DNA from: Sulfuricella sp035530375 | GTDB taxonomy: Bacteria; Pseudomonadota; Gammaproteobacteria; Burkholderiales; Sulfuricellaceae | Direction: 5' to 3' | DNA length: 46,705 bases | Assembly (NCBI GenBank): GCA_035530375.1 | Contig: DATKUY010000029.1 | Span: 1 to 46,705 of the forward strand | In this document: piece after piece, positions 17,841-26,754 of the stretch | Layout: every line of letters starts with the position of its first letter | Position numbering within the stretch: the first letter of the stretch is position 1 | Notes under the pieces: generated by a model | What the model was told of the DNA's origin: nothing | The model's database searches: none | What the model saw: the letters and a program-made list of their open reading frames with translations, nothing else | Position numbers and translations under genes: made by a program

Positions 17841-18799
17841 TACACATTGCCTGGCCCTGGATGTTATTGACCTTGCCCTTGCCTTGGTTGCTCGGCCGCT
17901 TTTTGCCGCCGGCACCGTTGCAGGGCAGCGCGCTGTTCCTGCCGTTCGCTGCCGCCGTGTCGAGCGGCTGGACGCCTACCCTACTACATGCGCGCTCCCG
18001 TTGGCGCAGGCTGCTGTTTGCACTGATCTGGCTGTTGCTGGTCGCCGCCGCTACGCGTCCGCAGTGGCTGGATAAACCGCTGCCAGTGCCTACCACCGGG
18101 CGACGGCTATTGCTGGCTGTCGACGTCTCCGGTTCCATGGAGGCGCAGGACATGGCCGGCAATGCCACGCGCCTCGAAGTGGTGCAACAGGTCGCGGGCG
18201 ATTTCATACGTCACCGCCAAGGCGACCAGGTCGGTCTGATCCTGTTCGGCACGCGCCCCTACCTGCAGGCGCCATTGACGGCCGATCTCGACACGGTCGG
18301 CCAATTTCTGCGCGAGTCCATAGTCGGCGTGGCGGGACCGCAGACGGCAATTGGCGACGCCATCGGACTCGCCATCAAGCGCTTGCACGGCGACCATGCC
18401 GGATCGGGCGGGAAGATGGTGATGATCCTGCTCACCGACGGCGGCAACGACGCCGGCCTGATGGATCCGCTGGCTGCAGCCAAAATGGCCGCCAGCGACG
18501 GCCTGCGCATCTACACCATCGGCGTGGGGGCGGCGACGCGGCAAGGCTTCTTCGGCACCAGCGGGAATACCGACCTGGACGAGGACACGCTCAAGTCGGT
18601 TGCCCAAATCACCGGCGGCGAGTATTTCCGGGCAACCGACGCCGACGCGCTGGAAAAGGTGTACGCCAGAATCGACAAACTGGAACCGAGCGCCGGGCAC
18701 GCGCAATGGTATCGCCCGCGCAGCGAATGGTTTCCGTGGCCGCTCGCCCTGGCCCTGTTGCTCAGCGTGCCGGCCGTGCTGATGAGGGAACGGACATGA
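17837..18799 (+). CDS. vWA-domain membrane protein (BatA-like)
   Basis: I use ATG 17837, which overlaps the previous stop, rather than the upstream in-frame start inside DUF4381. The 320-residue protein has N-terminal membrane helices (WPWMLLTLPLPWLLGRFL and LLFALIWLLLVAAAT). A vWA domain follows, with the MIDAS motif DVSGSM near residue 95 and downstream LLTDGGNDAG. A C-terminal membrane helix is at about 298-315. This is the BatA layout: the vWA domain is displayed between two membrane anchors and binds a divalent cation. It is likely a partner of the MoxR ATPase. Confidence 0.93.
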   Translation: MIHIAWPWMLLTLPLPWLLGRFLPPAPLQGSALFLPFAAAVSSGWTPTLLHARSRWRRLLFALIWLLLVAAATRPQWLDKPLPVPTTGRRLLLAVDVSGSMEAQDMAGNATRLEVVQQVAGDFIRHRQGDQVGLILFGTRPYLQAPLTADLDTVGQFLRESIVGVAGPQTAIGDAIGLAIKRLHGDHAGSGGKMVMILLTDGGNDAGLMDPLAAAKMAASDGLRIYTIGVGAATRQGFFGTSGNTDLDEDTLKSVAQITGGEYFRATDADALEKVYARIDKLEPSAGHAQWYRPRSEWFPWPLALALLLSVPAVLMRERT

Positions 18800-19800
18800 C
18801 GGCCAGCGCCATTCTGCACGCCTTCCACTTTCTGCGCCCACAGTGGCTGCTGGCCTTGCCCGTTCTATGGGGCCTGGTGTTCTGGCTCGCACGGCGACGC
18901 AACCTGGATGAAGACTGGTCCCGCCTCATCGACGCGCAACTGCTGCCGGCACTGCGCCTCGACGCGCGCGGCGGCGCTGGAATGCGGCCCTGGCCGTTGC
19001 TTGCTCTGGTGTGGAGCCTTGCCGCCTTGGCTCTGGCCGGCCCAAGCTGGCAACAGAACCAGACTGCCGCCTATCGCGCCCCGGCCGCATGGGTATTGGT
19101 GCTCGATCTCTCCCCCTCGATGGCGGCGACGGATATTGCGCCGGATCGCGTCACGCGTGCGCGTTTCGCCCTGGACGATCTGCTCGGCGCGGCTCGCGAC
19201 GCGCGTGTCGGGCTGGTGGTTTTCAGCGACGAGCCCTACACGGTGACGCCCCTGACGCAGGATGTCGCTACCGTGCGCACTCTTCTGCCGCCGCTCGCGC
19301 CCGACATCATGCCCAGTTCCGGCGACCATCTGGCTCCGGCGCTCGACCAGGCGACCAAGCTGCTGCAAGCGGTGGGTGCGAAGGACAAGCGCATCGTGGT
19401 GCTGACAGACGGCTTCGACGACCCCGCCGCCGCGTTCTCGGCGGCGGCGGCGCTCAAATCGCACGGCACAACCCTGACCGTGGTAGGCATGGGTACGCCG
19501 GGCGGCTCGCCGCTGCGCAACGCGGACGGACGCTTCATAGCGGATGTGAACGGGCGCCCCCTGCTGGTTCGCCTCGACGTCGACCGGTTAAAACAGCTTG
19601 CCGTAGCCGGCGGGGGACGCTATGTCGATATTGCCGGCTTGCCCGGCCTGATTGCCGATCTACAGGCATCGCCGCACAGTGCGGGCAACGCAATCTCGGC
19701 GCCAGACGTCAAGGTTACCAGCTGGCGCGACGCGGGCGCCTGGCTCCTGCCCGTGTTGCTGCTGCTGGCAGCCTTGCTGGCGCGAAGTGGCTGGCTATGA
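18796..19800 (+). CDS. vWA-domain membrane protein (BatB-like)
   Basis: The ATG at 18796 overlaps the stop of the preceding vWA gene. The 334-residue protein has an N-terminal helix (WLLALPVLWGLVFWLA), a second helix (PLLALVWSLAALALAG), and a vWA domain with MIDAS DLSPSM. VVLTDGFDDPAAAF lies further on, and a C-terminal helix is at WLLPVLLLLAALLARSGWL. It is a diverged tandem paralogue of the preceding gene, as in BatA/BatB pairs. The next gene starts within its stop codon. Confidence 0.93.
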   Translation: MTASAILHAFHFLRPQWLLALPVLWGLVFWLARRRNLDEDWSRLIDAQLLPALRLDARGGAGMRPWPLLALVWSLAALALAGPSWQQNQTAAYRAPAAWVLVLDLSPSMAATDIAPDRVTRARFALDDLLGAARDARVGLVVFSDEPYTVTPLTQDVATVRTLLPPLAPDIMPSSGDHLAPALDQATKLLQAVGAKDKRIVVLTDGFDDPAAAFSAAAALKSHGTTLTVVGMGTPGGSPLRNADGRFIADVNGRPLLVRLDVDRLKQLAVAGGGRYVDIAGLPGLIADLQASPHSAGNAISAPDVKVTSWRDAGAWLLPVLLLLAALLARSGWL

Positions 19801-20759
19801 TGCGCTGGCTTTTCGCACTCGCCCTGCTCGCATTGGCGCTACCGTCTGAAGCCGGCGCAAGCTGGTCGAGCCTGTGGCGCAACGCCGATCAACGGGGCGA
19901 AACGTTGTTGCTGCACGGCGACGCGGCTGCGGCAGCCAAGGTGTACACCGATCCGCGCCGCAAAGCCTACGCCGAACTCAAGGCGGGCGACTATGCGGCA
20001 GCGGCCCGTGACCTTGCCGCCTTCGATGAGGGCGATGCCAACTACAACCGGGGTAACGCGCTGGCGCATGCGGGCGATCTGCACGGCGCGATCCGCGCTT
20101 ACGACGCCGCGCTGAAGCGCGATCCGCACAATCGGGATGCACGCCACAACCGTGAACTGGTTGCAAACGCGCTCAAACAGAAACCGCCACAACAGCAGGG
20201 TTCCGGCGGCGACAAGCCGCAGGATGGAAAACAGGGCGGGAAAAACAGCGGCGACCAAGGTTCGACCTCACCGAACCAGGGTAAACAGAGCGACCAGGCC
20301 AAGCCGGACACGAACGGCCGAAACGACCGACAGGCGCAATCATCCGCCCCAAACCCGGCGCAGGCAGGGCAAAAAAACGGGCACTCGGGGGCGGATCATC
20401 GCCCCTCCGAGCCAGGCTCACCCGGCAATTCGTCTGCGCAACAAAACCAGCAACCTCAGAATGCGCAAGGCAAGGCCGTTGCCACGCGTCAGGCAAACCC
20501 CAACCAGCAGGCCGACACCGAACAGGCGAAGCGCGACGCTGTCGCAAGCCTCGCCAAGGCCGCAGCGGGCAAACAGGGTGGCGCGGATATTGGCGATGCA
20601 ACTGGAAACGGCAACGCGCAGGCGGCTACCGCCCCACTCAATGAAAAACAGATGGCGCAGGAGCAATGGCTGCGCAGCATCCCGGACGACCCCGGCGGAT
20701 TGCTGAGGCGCAAGTTCCTGATCGAACACTTGATGAGAAAGCAGAATACGCAACCATGA
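19797..20759 (+). CDS. TPR protein with long polar tail (BatC-like)
   Basis: The start is the ATG overlapping the vWA stop; the much longer open frame upstream is only a shadow of that gene. The 320-residue product has a signal peptide (WLFALALLALALPSEAGA) and TPR repeats at about 35-120 (AYAELKAGDYAAAARDLAAF; GNALAHAGDLHGAIRAYDAALKR-type). A tail of about 150 residues is rich in Gln, Asn, Gly, Lys and Pro. It ends with a conserved-looking EQWLRSIPDDPGGLLRRKF segment, common at the C terminus of Bat TPR proteins. It is predicted to lie on the periplasmic side and bridge BatA/B to BatD. Confidence 0.9.
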   Translation: MMRWLFALALLALALPSEAGASWSSLWRNADQRGETLLLHGDAAAAAKVYTDPRRKAYAELKAGDYAAAARDLAAFDEGDANYNRGNALAHAGDLHGAIRAYDAALKRDPHNRDARHNRELVANALKQKPPQQQGSGGDKPQDGKQGGKNSGDQGSTSPNQGKQSDQAKPDTNGRNDRQAQSSAPNPAQAGQKNGHSGADHRPSEPGSPGNSSAQQNQQPQNAQGKAVATRQANPNQQADTEQAKRDAVASLAKAAAGKQGGADIGDATGNGNAQAATAPLNEKQMAQEQWLRSIPDDPGGLLRRKFLIEHLMRKQNTQP

Positions 20760-22540
20760 AATTTGCCCATCGCATTCTTGTTCTTACCATCCTGCTCGCG
20801 TGCGGCGCGAGTCTTTCCGCGCAGGGCGCAGTCACGGCATCGCTGGACAGGAATCAACTCGCGCCCGGCGAAACGGTGCAACTACACCTGCAACACGAGG
20901 GCAGCACCGACAGCCAGCCGAATCTCGACCCACTCAAGCACGATTTCGACGTACTCGGCAGCAGCAGCGGCTCCAGCGTCCAGATCATCAATGGACATAC
21001 CTCATCCCAGACCCAGGTCAATGTCGTACTCGCCCCCAGGCACAACGGCAAGATCCAGATACCGCCCCTGCAATGGGATGGCCAGCAGTCCGCACCCCTC
21101 GAACTAACGGTGAGAGAAAGCGGCGCCGCCGGCCGGCATGACGCCGCGGCACCGGCAGATAAGTCGCATATTTTCCTTACCGCGACGCTGGGCCAGAAAC
21201 AACCCTATGTGCAATCGACCGTTGTGCTGACGGTGCGGCTCTATGCCGACCAGCCGCTCTATCAGGCCAGCCTGAGCCTGCCTGCCGGCAGCGATGTACT
21301 GGTCAAGCAACTCGACAAGGGCAGCCAGACGAGCGAAATGCGCAATGGCCGCAATTATCAGGTATTCGAACGCAAATACCTGCTGTTCCCGCAGCGCAGC
21401 GGCAAGCTCAGTCTCGAAGGGCCGGTGCTCGATGCCCAAGTGCGGGATGCTGGCAACGACGATCCCTTTGGCAACGACCCTTTCTTCGCCAACGCATTCA
21501 AGCAGATACCTCTTGCCGGCATGGTGACGGCGACACGTCCCCTGCACCTGCGCGCCAAGCCCGTCGAACTGAACGTTCTGCCGCGCCCCGCCGGGGCAAC
21601 GGGGGCGAACTGGCTGCCGGCGCAAAAGGTCACGCTGGAAGAATCCTGGCGCCCGGAAATTACGACAATCCACGTGGGTGAGCCACTCACCCGCCATCTG
21701 CATGTCGCCGCACTGGGCCTGACGGGCGCTCAATTGCCGGACCTCAGCACCCTCATGCCGGTGCCGGACGGCATAAAGGCCTACCCTGACCAACCCAGGA
21801 TCGAGGACATCCCGCAGGGCGACATGCTGCTCGGCAGCCGCGACCAGGACATCGCGCTGATCGCCAAGCGCCCAGGACAATATACGTTACCGGCTGTCAG
21901 GCTGGATTGGTGGGATACGACGCACAATGTCCAGCACGAGGTCGTGCTGCCCGCGCATACCTTGAATATCCTTCCTGCTGCTGGCGGTACGGTTGGCATG
22001 GCGGCACCCCCGCCCGCAAACCCGCAGTCGTCGTCTATTCCGCCGAGTATTGACGTTCAGGCAAGCACATCTGCCCACGCGATCAAAGTCGCGAATATCC
22101 CGCCATGGCCATGGATAAGCCTTGGGCTGGGGCTGCTCTGGCTAGGCACAATCGTTGGGTGGTGGCACTCGCGTCGGCGCGTGCCGAATATATCGCCAAG
22201 TAAAACAGACAATGAGAAGCCTCATGCCAAAATCCCTGCAGGTAGCGCATTCAAGTCTTTTCAGCGTGCCTGTTTCGACAACGACCCACATACCGCACGC
22301 CAGCATTTGCTTGCGTGGGCCGGCACCGTCTGGCCGTCCCACCCGCCGCTCGGTCTCAATGAGTTGTCTCGTCGGCTAGATGACGCCAAGCTCCACCAAG
22401 CGCTTCGGCAACTGGAGCGGGCCTGCTATTCAACAGACAGCACATGGCATGGTGAATCTCTTGCTCATTCTTGGCCAACGCCTTCTGTACCAGCAACGTA
22501 TCCTGAGAACAAACACGCACTGCCAGAGTTATACCATTGA
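20756..22540 (+). CDS. batD: BatD-family oxygen-tolerance protein
   Basis: ATG 20756 overlaps the preceding stop. The 594-residue protein begins with a signal peptide (ILVLTILLACGASLSAQGA). Repeated Ig-like beta domains follow (VTASLDRNQLAPGETVQLHL; VLTVRLYADQPLYQASL). A membrane helix near 455-480 (PWISLGLGLLWLGTIVGWW) leads to a cytoplasmic helical tail with FQRACFDNDPHTARQHLLAW. This is the BatD layout; in Bacteroides the Bat operon was linked to aerotolerance, but its molecular task is not settled. It is the last gene of the operon. Confidence 0.93.
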   Translation: MKFAHRILVLTILLACGASLSAQGAVTASLDRNQLAPGETVQLHLQHEGSTDSQPNLDPLKHDFDVLGSSSGSSVQIINGHTSSQTQVNVVLAPRHNGKIQIPPLQWDGQQSAPLELTVRESGAAGRHDAAAPADKSHIFLTATLGQKQPYVQSTVVLTVRLYADQPLYQASLSLPAGSDVLVKQLDKGSQTSEMRNGRNYQVFERKYLLFPQRSGKLSLEGPVLDAQVRDAGNDDPFGNDPFFANAFKQIPLAGMVTATRPLHLRAKPVELNVLPRPAGATGANWLPAQKVTLEESWRPEITTIHVGEPLTRHLHVAALGLTGAQLPDLSTLMPVPDGIKAYPDQPRIEDIPQGDMLLGSRDQDIALIAKRPGQYTLPAVRLDWWDTTHNVQHEVVLPAHTLNILPAAGGTVGMAAPPPANPQSSSIPPSIDVQASTSAHAIKVANIPPWPWISLGLGLLWLGTIVGWWHSRRRVPNISPSKTDNEKPHAKIPAGSAFKSFQRACFDNDPHTARQHLLAWAGTVWPSHPPLGLNELSRRLDDAKLHQALRQLERACYSTDSTWHGESLAHSWPTPSVPATYPENKHALPELYH

Positions 22541-22956
22541 GGAACGAAGAGCGCCGTACTGAAACGCGCCTGAATTTTCACCCCATACCCGGATGGTTTT
22601 TCCATGGTATTTATTCTTTCACAGATATGGGACGGCACAGATGAAGCTGTGTCGATTTCATGGATCGGAATGAGCGGTCATTTTGATCTCTCGAATGACG
22701 ACTCTTGACACTAGGGGATTTAAACATGATAAGCATGCTGAGCATTGACGTATCTTGACGAGTGAGGGCGAGCCGATTCCGTACAACGCATACAGTCGAG
22801 TCTGGTTTGCAGAAGAATTATGGCCGTTTTGAATGAAGGAGGTTTGGGAACTATAAAGACAAACTCAGCACCGGCGCGGGGAGCCGACACCTTCAGAAAT
22901 ATGGGTTATAATCGACCGAATTGTCACTTGCGCCCTTTGGGGCATTGGATATAGTC
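22541..22956. other. Gene-free interval between batD and bamD
   Basis: About 415 bases. The right end holds the bamD promoter. The rest is relatively A/T-rich and shows no open frame with a ribosome binding site, no terminator with a T-run and no tRNA-like fold. Like the gap at 14944-15490 it borders the moxR-bat operon, so the two may be insertion boundaries, but I found no shared repeat between them. Confidence 0.5.
22884..22912 (+). promoter_or_regulatory. Promoter of bamD
   Basis: CCGACA (22884-22889) and a perfect TATAAT (22907-22912) are separated by 17 bases. The expected start near 22919 leaves a leader of about 38 bases before the ATG at 22957. Confidence 0.65.
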
Positions 22957-23784
22957 ATGAGGTTTAGTTTAGCGTTAATTCTCGCATTGTTGCTAACGGC
23001 TTGCGGCTTGTTGCCGGAAGTCCAGGATGAAACCAAGGGCTGGTCGGCCCAAAAACTCTATACCGAGGCCAAATCGGAAGAGGCTGACGGCAATTACGAA
23101 AAGGCCATCCAGTATTTCGAGAAGCTGGAGGCACACTACCCCTATGGTCGCTATGCCCAACAATCGCAAATAGAAGTAGCCTACGCCTACTACAAAACCG
23201 ATGAGCAGGCCTCCGCCATCGCCGCCTGCGACCGCTTCATCAAGCTGCACCCCAACCACCCCAACGTGGACTACATCTACTACCTGAAAGGCCTGGTAAA
23301 TTTCAACGACGATCTGGGACTGCTCGGCACGCTGTCCGAGAAAGTGGCGGAAACCTCTGAAACCCTTGCGCCCCTGGCCAAACAGGACATGACCGAACGC
23401 GATCCCAAAGCGGCGCGCGATGCCTTCGAGTCCTTCAAGGAACTGGCGACACGCTTCCCCCACAGCAAGTACGCGCCGGATGCCATTGCCCGCATGAAAT
23501 ACCTGGTCAACACGCTCGCCATGCATGAAGTTCACGTGGCACGTTATTATTACCGGCGCAACGCTTACGTTGCCGCAGTCAACCGCGCCCAGACCGTGTT
23601 GCTCGATTATCCCCAGGCTCCCGCCATGGAAGAGGCGCTGACGATCATGATAAAGTCCTACAACGCGCTCGGCATGGACGACTTGCGCGACGACACCCTG
23701 CGCATCATGCAAAAGAACTTCCCCAACAGCCGCTATTTCGCCATCACGAAAAAGGCGGATACGCCGTGGTGGAAAATCTGGTAA
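22957..23784 (+). CDS. bamD: Outer-membrane assembly lipoprotein BamD
   Basis: BamD is the essential lipoprotein partner of BamA in folding beta-barrel proteins into the outer membrane. The start is ATG 22957, giving a lipoprotein signal MRFSLALILALLLTAC with lipobox Cys16; the TTG-initiated longer frame is not needed. The 275-residue protein contains TPR-like repeats (KLYTEAKSEEADGNYEKAIQYF; YPYGRYAQQSQIEVAYAYYK; FPHSKYAPDAIARMKYL) in the normal order and length. It is monocistronic, facing convergent glnB across 25 bases. Confidence 0.96.
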   Translation: MRFSLALILALLLTACGLLPEVQDETKGWSAQKLYTEAKSEEADGNYEKAIQYFEKLEAHYPYGRYAQQSQIEVAYAYYKTDEQASAIAACDRFIKLHPNHPNVDYIYYLKGLVNFNDDLGLLGTLSEKVAETSETLAPLAKQDMTERDPKAARDAFESFKELATRFPHSKYAPDAIARMKYLVNTLAMHEVHVARYYYRRNAYVAAVNRAQTVLLDYPQAPAMEEALTIMIKSYNALGMDDLRDDTLRIMQKNFPNSRYFAITKKADTPWWKIW

Positions 23785-23809
23785 AAACCGCCCGAGCGGG
23801 GCTGCGTTA

Positions 23810-24148
23810 CTAGATCGCCGCTTCGTCGGTCTCGCCGGTGCGGATACGCACGACCTGTTCCACGCTGGTCACAAAAATCTTGCCGTCACCGATCTTGCCG
23901 GTGCGCGCCACCTTGATGATGGCGTCGATGGCGGCCTCGACCTGGCTGGACGCGATCACCAGTTCGATCTTCACCTTGGGCAGAAAATCCACCACGTATT
24001 CGGCGCCACGGTAGAGTTCCGTATGCCCTTTTTGTCTGCCAAAGCCCTTCACCTCGGTCACGGTCAGGCCGGTCACGCCGATATCGGACAAGGCTTCGCG
24101 CACTTCGTCGAGTTTGAACGGCTTGATGATTGCTTCGATCTTTTTCAT
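23810..24148 (-). CDS. glnB: Nitrogen regulatory protein P-II
   Basis: PII senses glutamine, 2-oxoglutarate and ATP/ADP and controls glutamine synthetase adenylylation and nitrogen transcription. The 112-residue protein has the usual length. The T-loop contains the uridylylation site Tyr51 in YRGAEYVVDFLPK, the B-loop reads ARTGKIGDGKIF, and the C-terminal region is VRIRTGETDEAAI. AGGAG precedes the ATG. It lies 17 bases after nadE on the same strand, so the two are cotranscribed. This neighbourhood favours GlnB over an AmtB-linked GlnK, but the sequence alone does not separate them with certainty. Confidence 0.94.
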   Translation of the reverse strand: MKKIEAIIKPFKLDEVREALSDIGVTGLTVTEVKGFGRQKGHTELYRGAEYVVDFLPKVKIELVIASSQVEAAIDAIIKVARTGKIGDGKIFVTSVEQVVRIRTGETDEAAI

Positions 24149-24165
24149 TTTCAGCTCCTGGTTAT

Positions 24166-25773
24166 CTATTCAGCCCACGGGCGGTACTTCGACGTAATCG
24201 GATAACGCCGGTCCTTGCCGAATCCGCGCGGCGTCACCCTCACTCCTATCGGCGCCTGGCGCCGCTTGAACTCGTTGCAGTCGATCAACTTCACCACCTG
24301 GCGCACCTCCTTCTCGTCGTAGCCCCGAGCGATGATATCTTGCGGGCACATGTCATGTTCAACATAGAACTCCATGATCGCATCCAGGATTTCATAGGGG
24401 GGCAACGCATCCTGGTCGGTCTGGTTGTGACGCAACTCGGCGGAAGGCGCACGGGTAATGACACGTTCCGGAATCGCGTCGCCAAGGCTGTTGCGGTAGC
24501 GCGCCAAGCGGTACACCATGGTTTTCGGCACGTCCTTCAGCACCGCAAAACCGCCCGCCATGTCGCCGTACAGCGTCGCATAGCCCACCGCCATTTCGCT
24601 CTTGTTGCCGGTGGTCAGCACGATGGAGCCGTATTTGTTGGACAACGCCATCAGCAATGTCCCCCTGATCCGTGCCTGAATATTCTCTTCGGCAGTATCG
24701 AACGGCAAATCGTCGAATTCTTCAGACAAGGTTCTGAGAAAAGAATCGAACACCAGCTTGATCGGCAGCTCACTGTAGCGCACCTTCAGATGCTCCGCCA
24801 TGACCTGCGCATCCTGCAAACTGATATCGGCGGTAAACTCGGAGGGCATCATCACGGCCTGCACCCGCTCCGCGCCTAGCGCATCCACCGCAATCGCCAG
24901 CGTCAGCGCGGAATCGATCCCGCCGGACAATCCCAGCACCGTGCCCGGAAAACCGTTTTTTGTCACATAATCCCTCACGCCAAGGCATAACGCCTGGTAG
25001 ATGCTCGCCTCGATCGGCAACTGTGGAGCGATTTCGCCTGGCTGTGGCTGGCCGTTTTCCAGTTCGACAATGCGCAGCGTTTCCTCGAACGCGGGAAGCT
25101 GATGCGCCAGAGAGCCAGTGCCATCCATGACAAAGGAAGCGCCGTCGAAGACCAGCTCGTCCTGGCCGCCGATCAGATTGGCGTAAACTACCGGCAGGCC
25201 GCACTCGCCGACGCGCTCGCGCACCGCCTCATAACGCGACAGCTGCTTGTTCATGTGATAAGGCGAGGCATTCAGCACCAGCAGCACATCGGCATCGGCA
25301 TTAAGCGCGCAAGTGGCGGCGCCTTCCTCCCATATGTCGGCACAGATGTTGATGCCGAATTTAGTACCGTCGACCTCGAACACGCACGGTTCGCTGCCGG
25401 GAACGAAGTAGCGCACTTCGTCGAAGACTGAATGGTTGGGCAGTTTCTGCTTGTGGTAGGTGGCGACAACCTTGCCGTCGCGCAGCACGGAAGCCGCATT
25501 GTAGCGATTACCGGCAGACTGGTGAGGATGCCCGACCACCACAACGATACCCTGCGTCTCGCAAGCCAGGCGATACAAAACCTTGTCGCAGACATCGTAG
25601 AATCCGTCGCGCAACAGCAGATCTTCCGGCGGATAGCCGGTCAAGGCCAGTTCCGGCGTTACCAGGATCTGCGCACCTTCAGCCTTGGCACGATTGGCAT
25701 AATCGAGAATCTTCGCGGCATTCCCGGAAAGGTCGCCGACCAGGCAGTTTATTTGGGCAACGGCCAGTTTCAT
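24166..25773 (-). CDS. nadE: Glutamine-dependent NAD+ synthetase
   Basis: This enzyme makes NAD+ from deamido-NAD+, ATP and ammonia released from glutamine. The 535-residue protein fuses an N-terminal nitrilase-like glutaminase (about 1-250, with TPELALTGYPPEDLLLR and NICADIWEEGA) to a C-terminal synthetase. The synthetase has the ATP pyrophosphatase P-loop LGLSGGIDSALT near residues 281-292 and later GNKSEMAVGYATLYGDMAGG. It lies between sucD (52 bases upstream, with part of a palindromic repeat) and glnB on the same strand. Confidence 0.96.
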   Translation of the reverse strand: MKLAVAQINCLVGDLSGNAAKILDYANRAKAEGAQILVTPELALTGYPPEDLLLRDGFYDVCDKVLYRLACETQGIVVVVGHPHQSAGNRYNAASVLRDGKVVATYHKQKLPNHSVFDEVRYFVPGSEPCVFEVDGTKFGINICADIWEEGAATCALNADADVLLVLNASPYHMNKQLSRYEAVRERVGECGLPVVYANLIGGQDELVFDGASFVMDGTGSLAHQLPAFEETLRIVELENGQPQPGEIAPQLPIEASIYQALCLGVRDYVTKNGFPGTVLGLSGGIDSALTLAIAVDALGAERVQAVMMPSEFTADISLQDAQVMAEHLKVRYSELPIKLVFDSFLRTLSEEFDDLPFDTAEENIQARIRGTLLMALSNKYGSIVLTTGNKSEMAVGYATLYGDMAGGFAVLKDVPKTMVYRLARYRNSLGDAIPERVITRAPSAELRHNQTDQDALPPYEILDAIMEFYVEHDMCPQDIIARGYDEKEVRQVVKLIDCNEFKRRQAPIGVRVTPRGFGKDRRYPITSKYRPWAE

Positions 25774-25782
25774 CGAAATTTC

Positions 25783-25854
25783 ACCGCAAAGGCGCCAGGG
25801 CGCAAGGAAAAAACAGCTCCGATCATCATCTTTGGGTCTTGGCGCCTTTGCGGT
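25783..25854. repeat. Palindromic intergenic repeat, copy 3 (sucD 3' end to nadE)
   Basis: Perfect 15-bp arms, ACCGCAAAGGCGCCA at 25783-25797 and its complement at 25840-25854. The right arm lies inside the sucD reading frame and encodes the C-terminal residues NRKGAK of SucD on the minus strand. The hairpin sits between sucD and nadE in the leftward transcript. Confidence 0.85.
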
Positions 25855-26734
25855 TCGAATTGGCCTTGTTGATAGATTCCATCACCGCTTCGCCCAGCCC
25901 CGCAGGCGATTTTGCCACCACCACGCCGGCAGCTTCCAGCGCAGCGATCTTGTCCACAGCCAGCCCCTTGCCGCCGGCGATAATCGCACCGGCATGACCC
26001 ATTCGTTTGCCTTTGGGCGCGGTCTGGCCGGCAATGTAGGCCGCCACCGGCTTGGTGACGTGTGTCTTGATGTATTCCGCTGCGGCTTCCTCGCGGTTGC
26101 CGCCGATCTCGCCGACCATGATGATGGCCTCGGTCTGCGGGTCGTCCTGGAACATTTTCAGGCAGTCGATGAAATCCAGCCCCTTGATCGGGTCGCCGCC
26201 GATGCCGACGCAGGTTGACTGCCCCAGGCCCAGCCTGGTGGTTTGATAAACGGCCTCATAGGTCAAGGTGCCGGAGCGCGACACCACGCCGACCTTGCCT
26301 TTCTGGTGAATGAAACCGGGCATGATGCCGATCTTGCATTCTCCCGGCGTGATGATGCCGGGGCAATTGGGGCCGATCAGCACGGCGTCGTTGGTGCGCA
26401 GCGCCGCCTTGACGTTGAGCATGTCCAGCACCGGAATGCCTTCGGTGATGCAGACGATCACCTTGATGCCCGCGTCCGCCGCTTCCATGATGCCGTCCGC
26501 CGCAAACGCAGGCGGCACGTAAATGACGGTTGCCTCGGCGCCGGTGGCTTTTACCGCGTCGCGCACGGTGTTGAATACCGGCAGGCCGAGGTGGGTCTGC
26601 CCGCCCTTGCCCGGCGTCACGCCGCCGACCATTTGCGTGCCATAGGCGATGGCCTGTTCGGAGTGGAAAGTGCCCTGCTTGCCGGTGAAGCCCTGGCACA
26701 GGACTTTGGTGTTTTTGTTGACGAGAATGCTCAT
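25826..26734 (-). CDS. sucD: Succinate-CoA ligase, alpha subunit
   Basis: SucD is the CoA-binding subunit of succinyl-CoA synthetase in the TCA cycle. The protein has an N-terminal CoA/Rossmann domain (VLCQGFTGKQGTFHSEQAI) and GGVTPGKGGQTHLGLPVF. The segment RMGHAGAIIAGGKG contains the phosphorylated active-site His. At 302 residues it is slightly longer than usual (about 290). The extra C-terminal residues NSNRKGAKTQR are encoded by one arm of a palindromic repeat, so the tail looks acquired rather than ancestral. It follows sucC after a 99-base gap occupied by repeat copy 4. Confidence 0.96.
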   Translation of the reverse strand: MSILVNKNTKVLCQGFTGKQGTFHSEQAIAYGTQMVGGVTPGKGGQTHLGLPVFNTVRDAVKATGAEATVIYVPPAFAADGIMEAADAGIKVIVCITEGIPVLDMLNVKAALRTNDAVLIGPNCPGIITPGECKIGIMPGFIHQKGKVGVVSRSGTLTYEAVYQTTRLGLGQSTCVGIGGDPIKGLDFIDCLKMFQDDPQTEAIIMVGEIGGNREEAAAEYIKTHVTKPVAAYIAGQTAPKGKRMGHAGAIIAGGKGLAVDKIAALEAAGVVVAKSPAGLGEAVMESINKANSNRKGAKTQR

Positions 26735-26754
26735 GAAAGATCCTTAAAATCTTT

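Noticed and set aside
19011..19796. Upstream extension of the TPR (BatC-like) frame
   Set aside because: This part overlaps the second vWA gene in another frame and is Arg/Gly-rich noise. The real start is the ATG overlapping the vWA stop, followed by a signal peptide.
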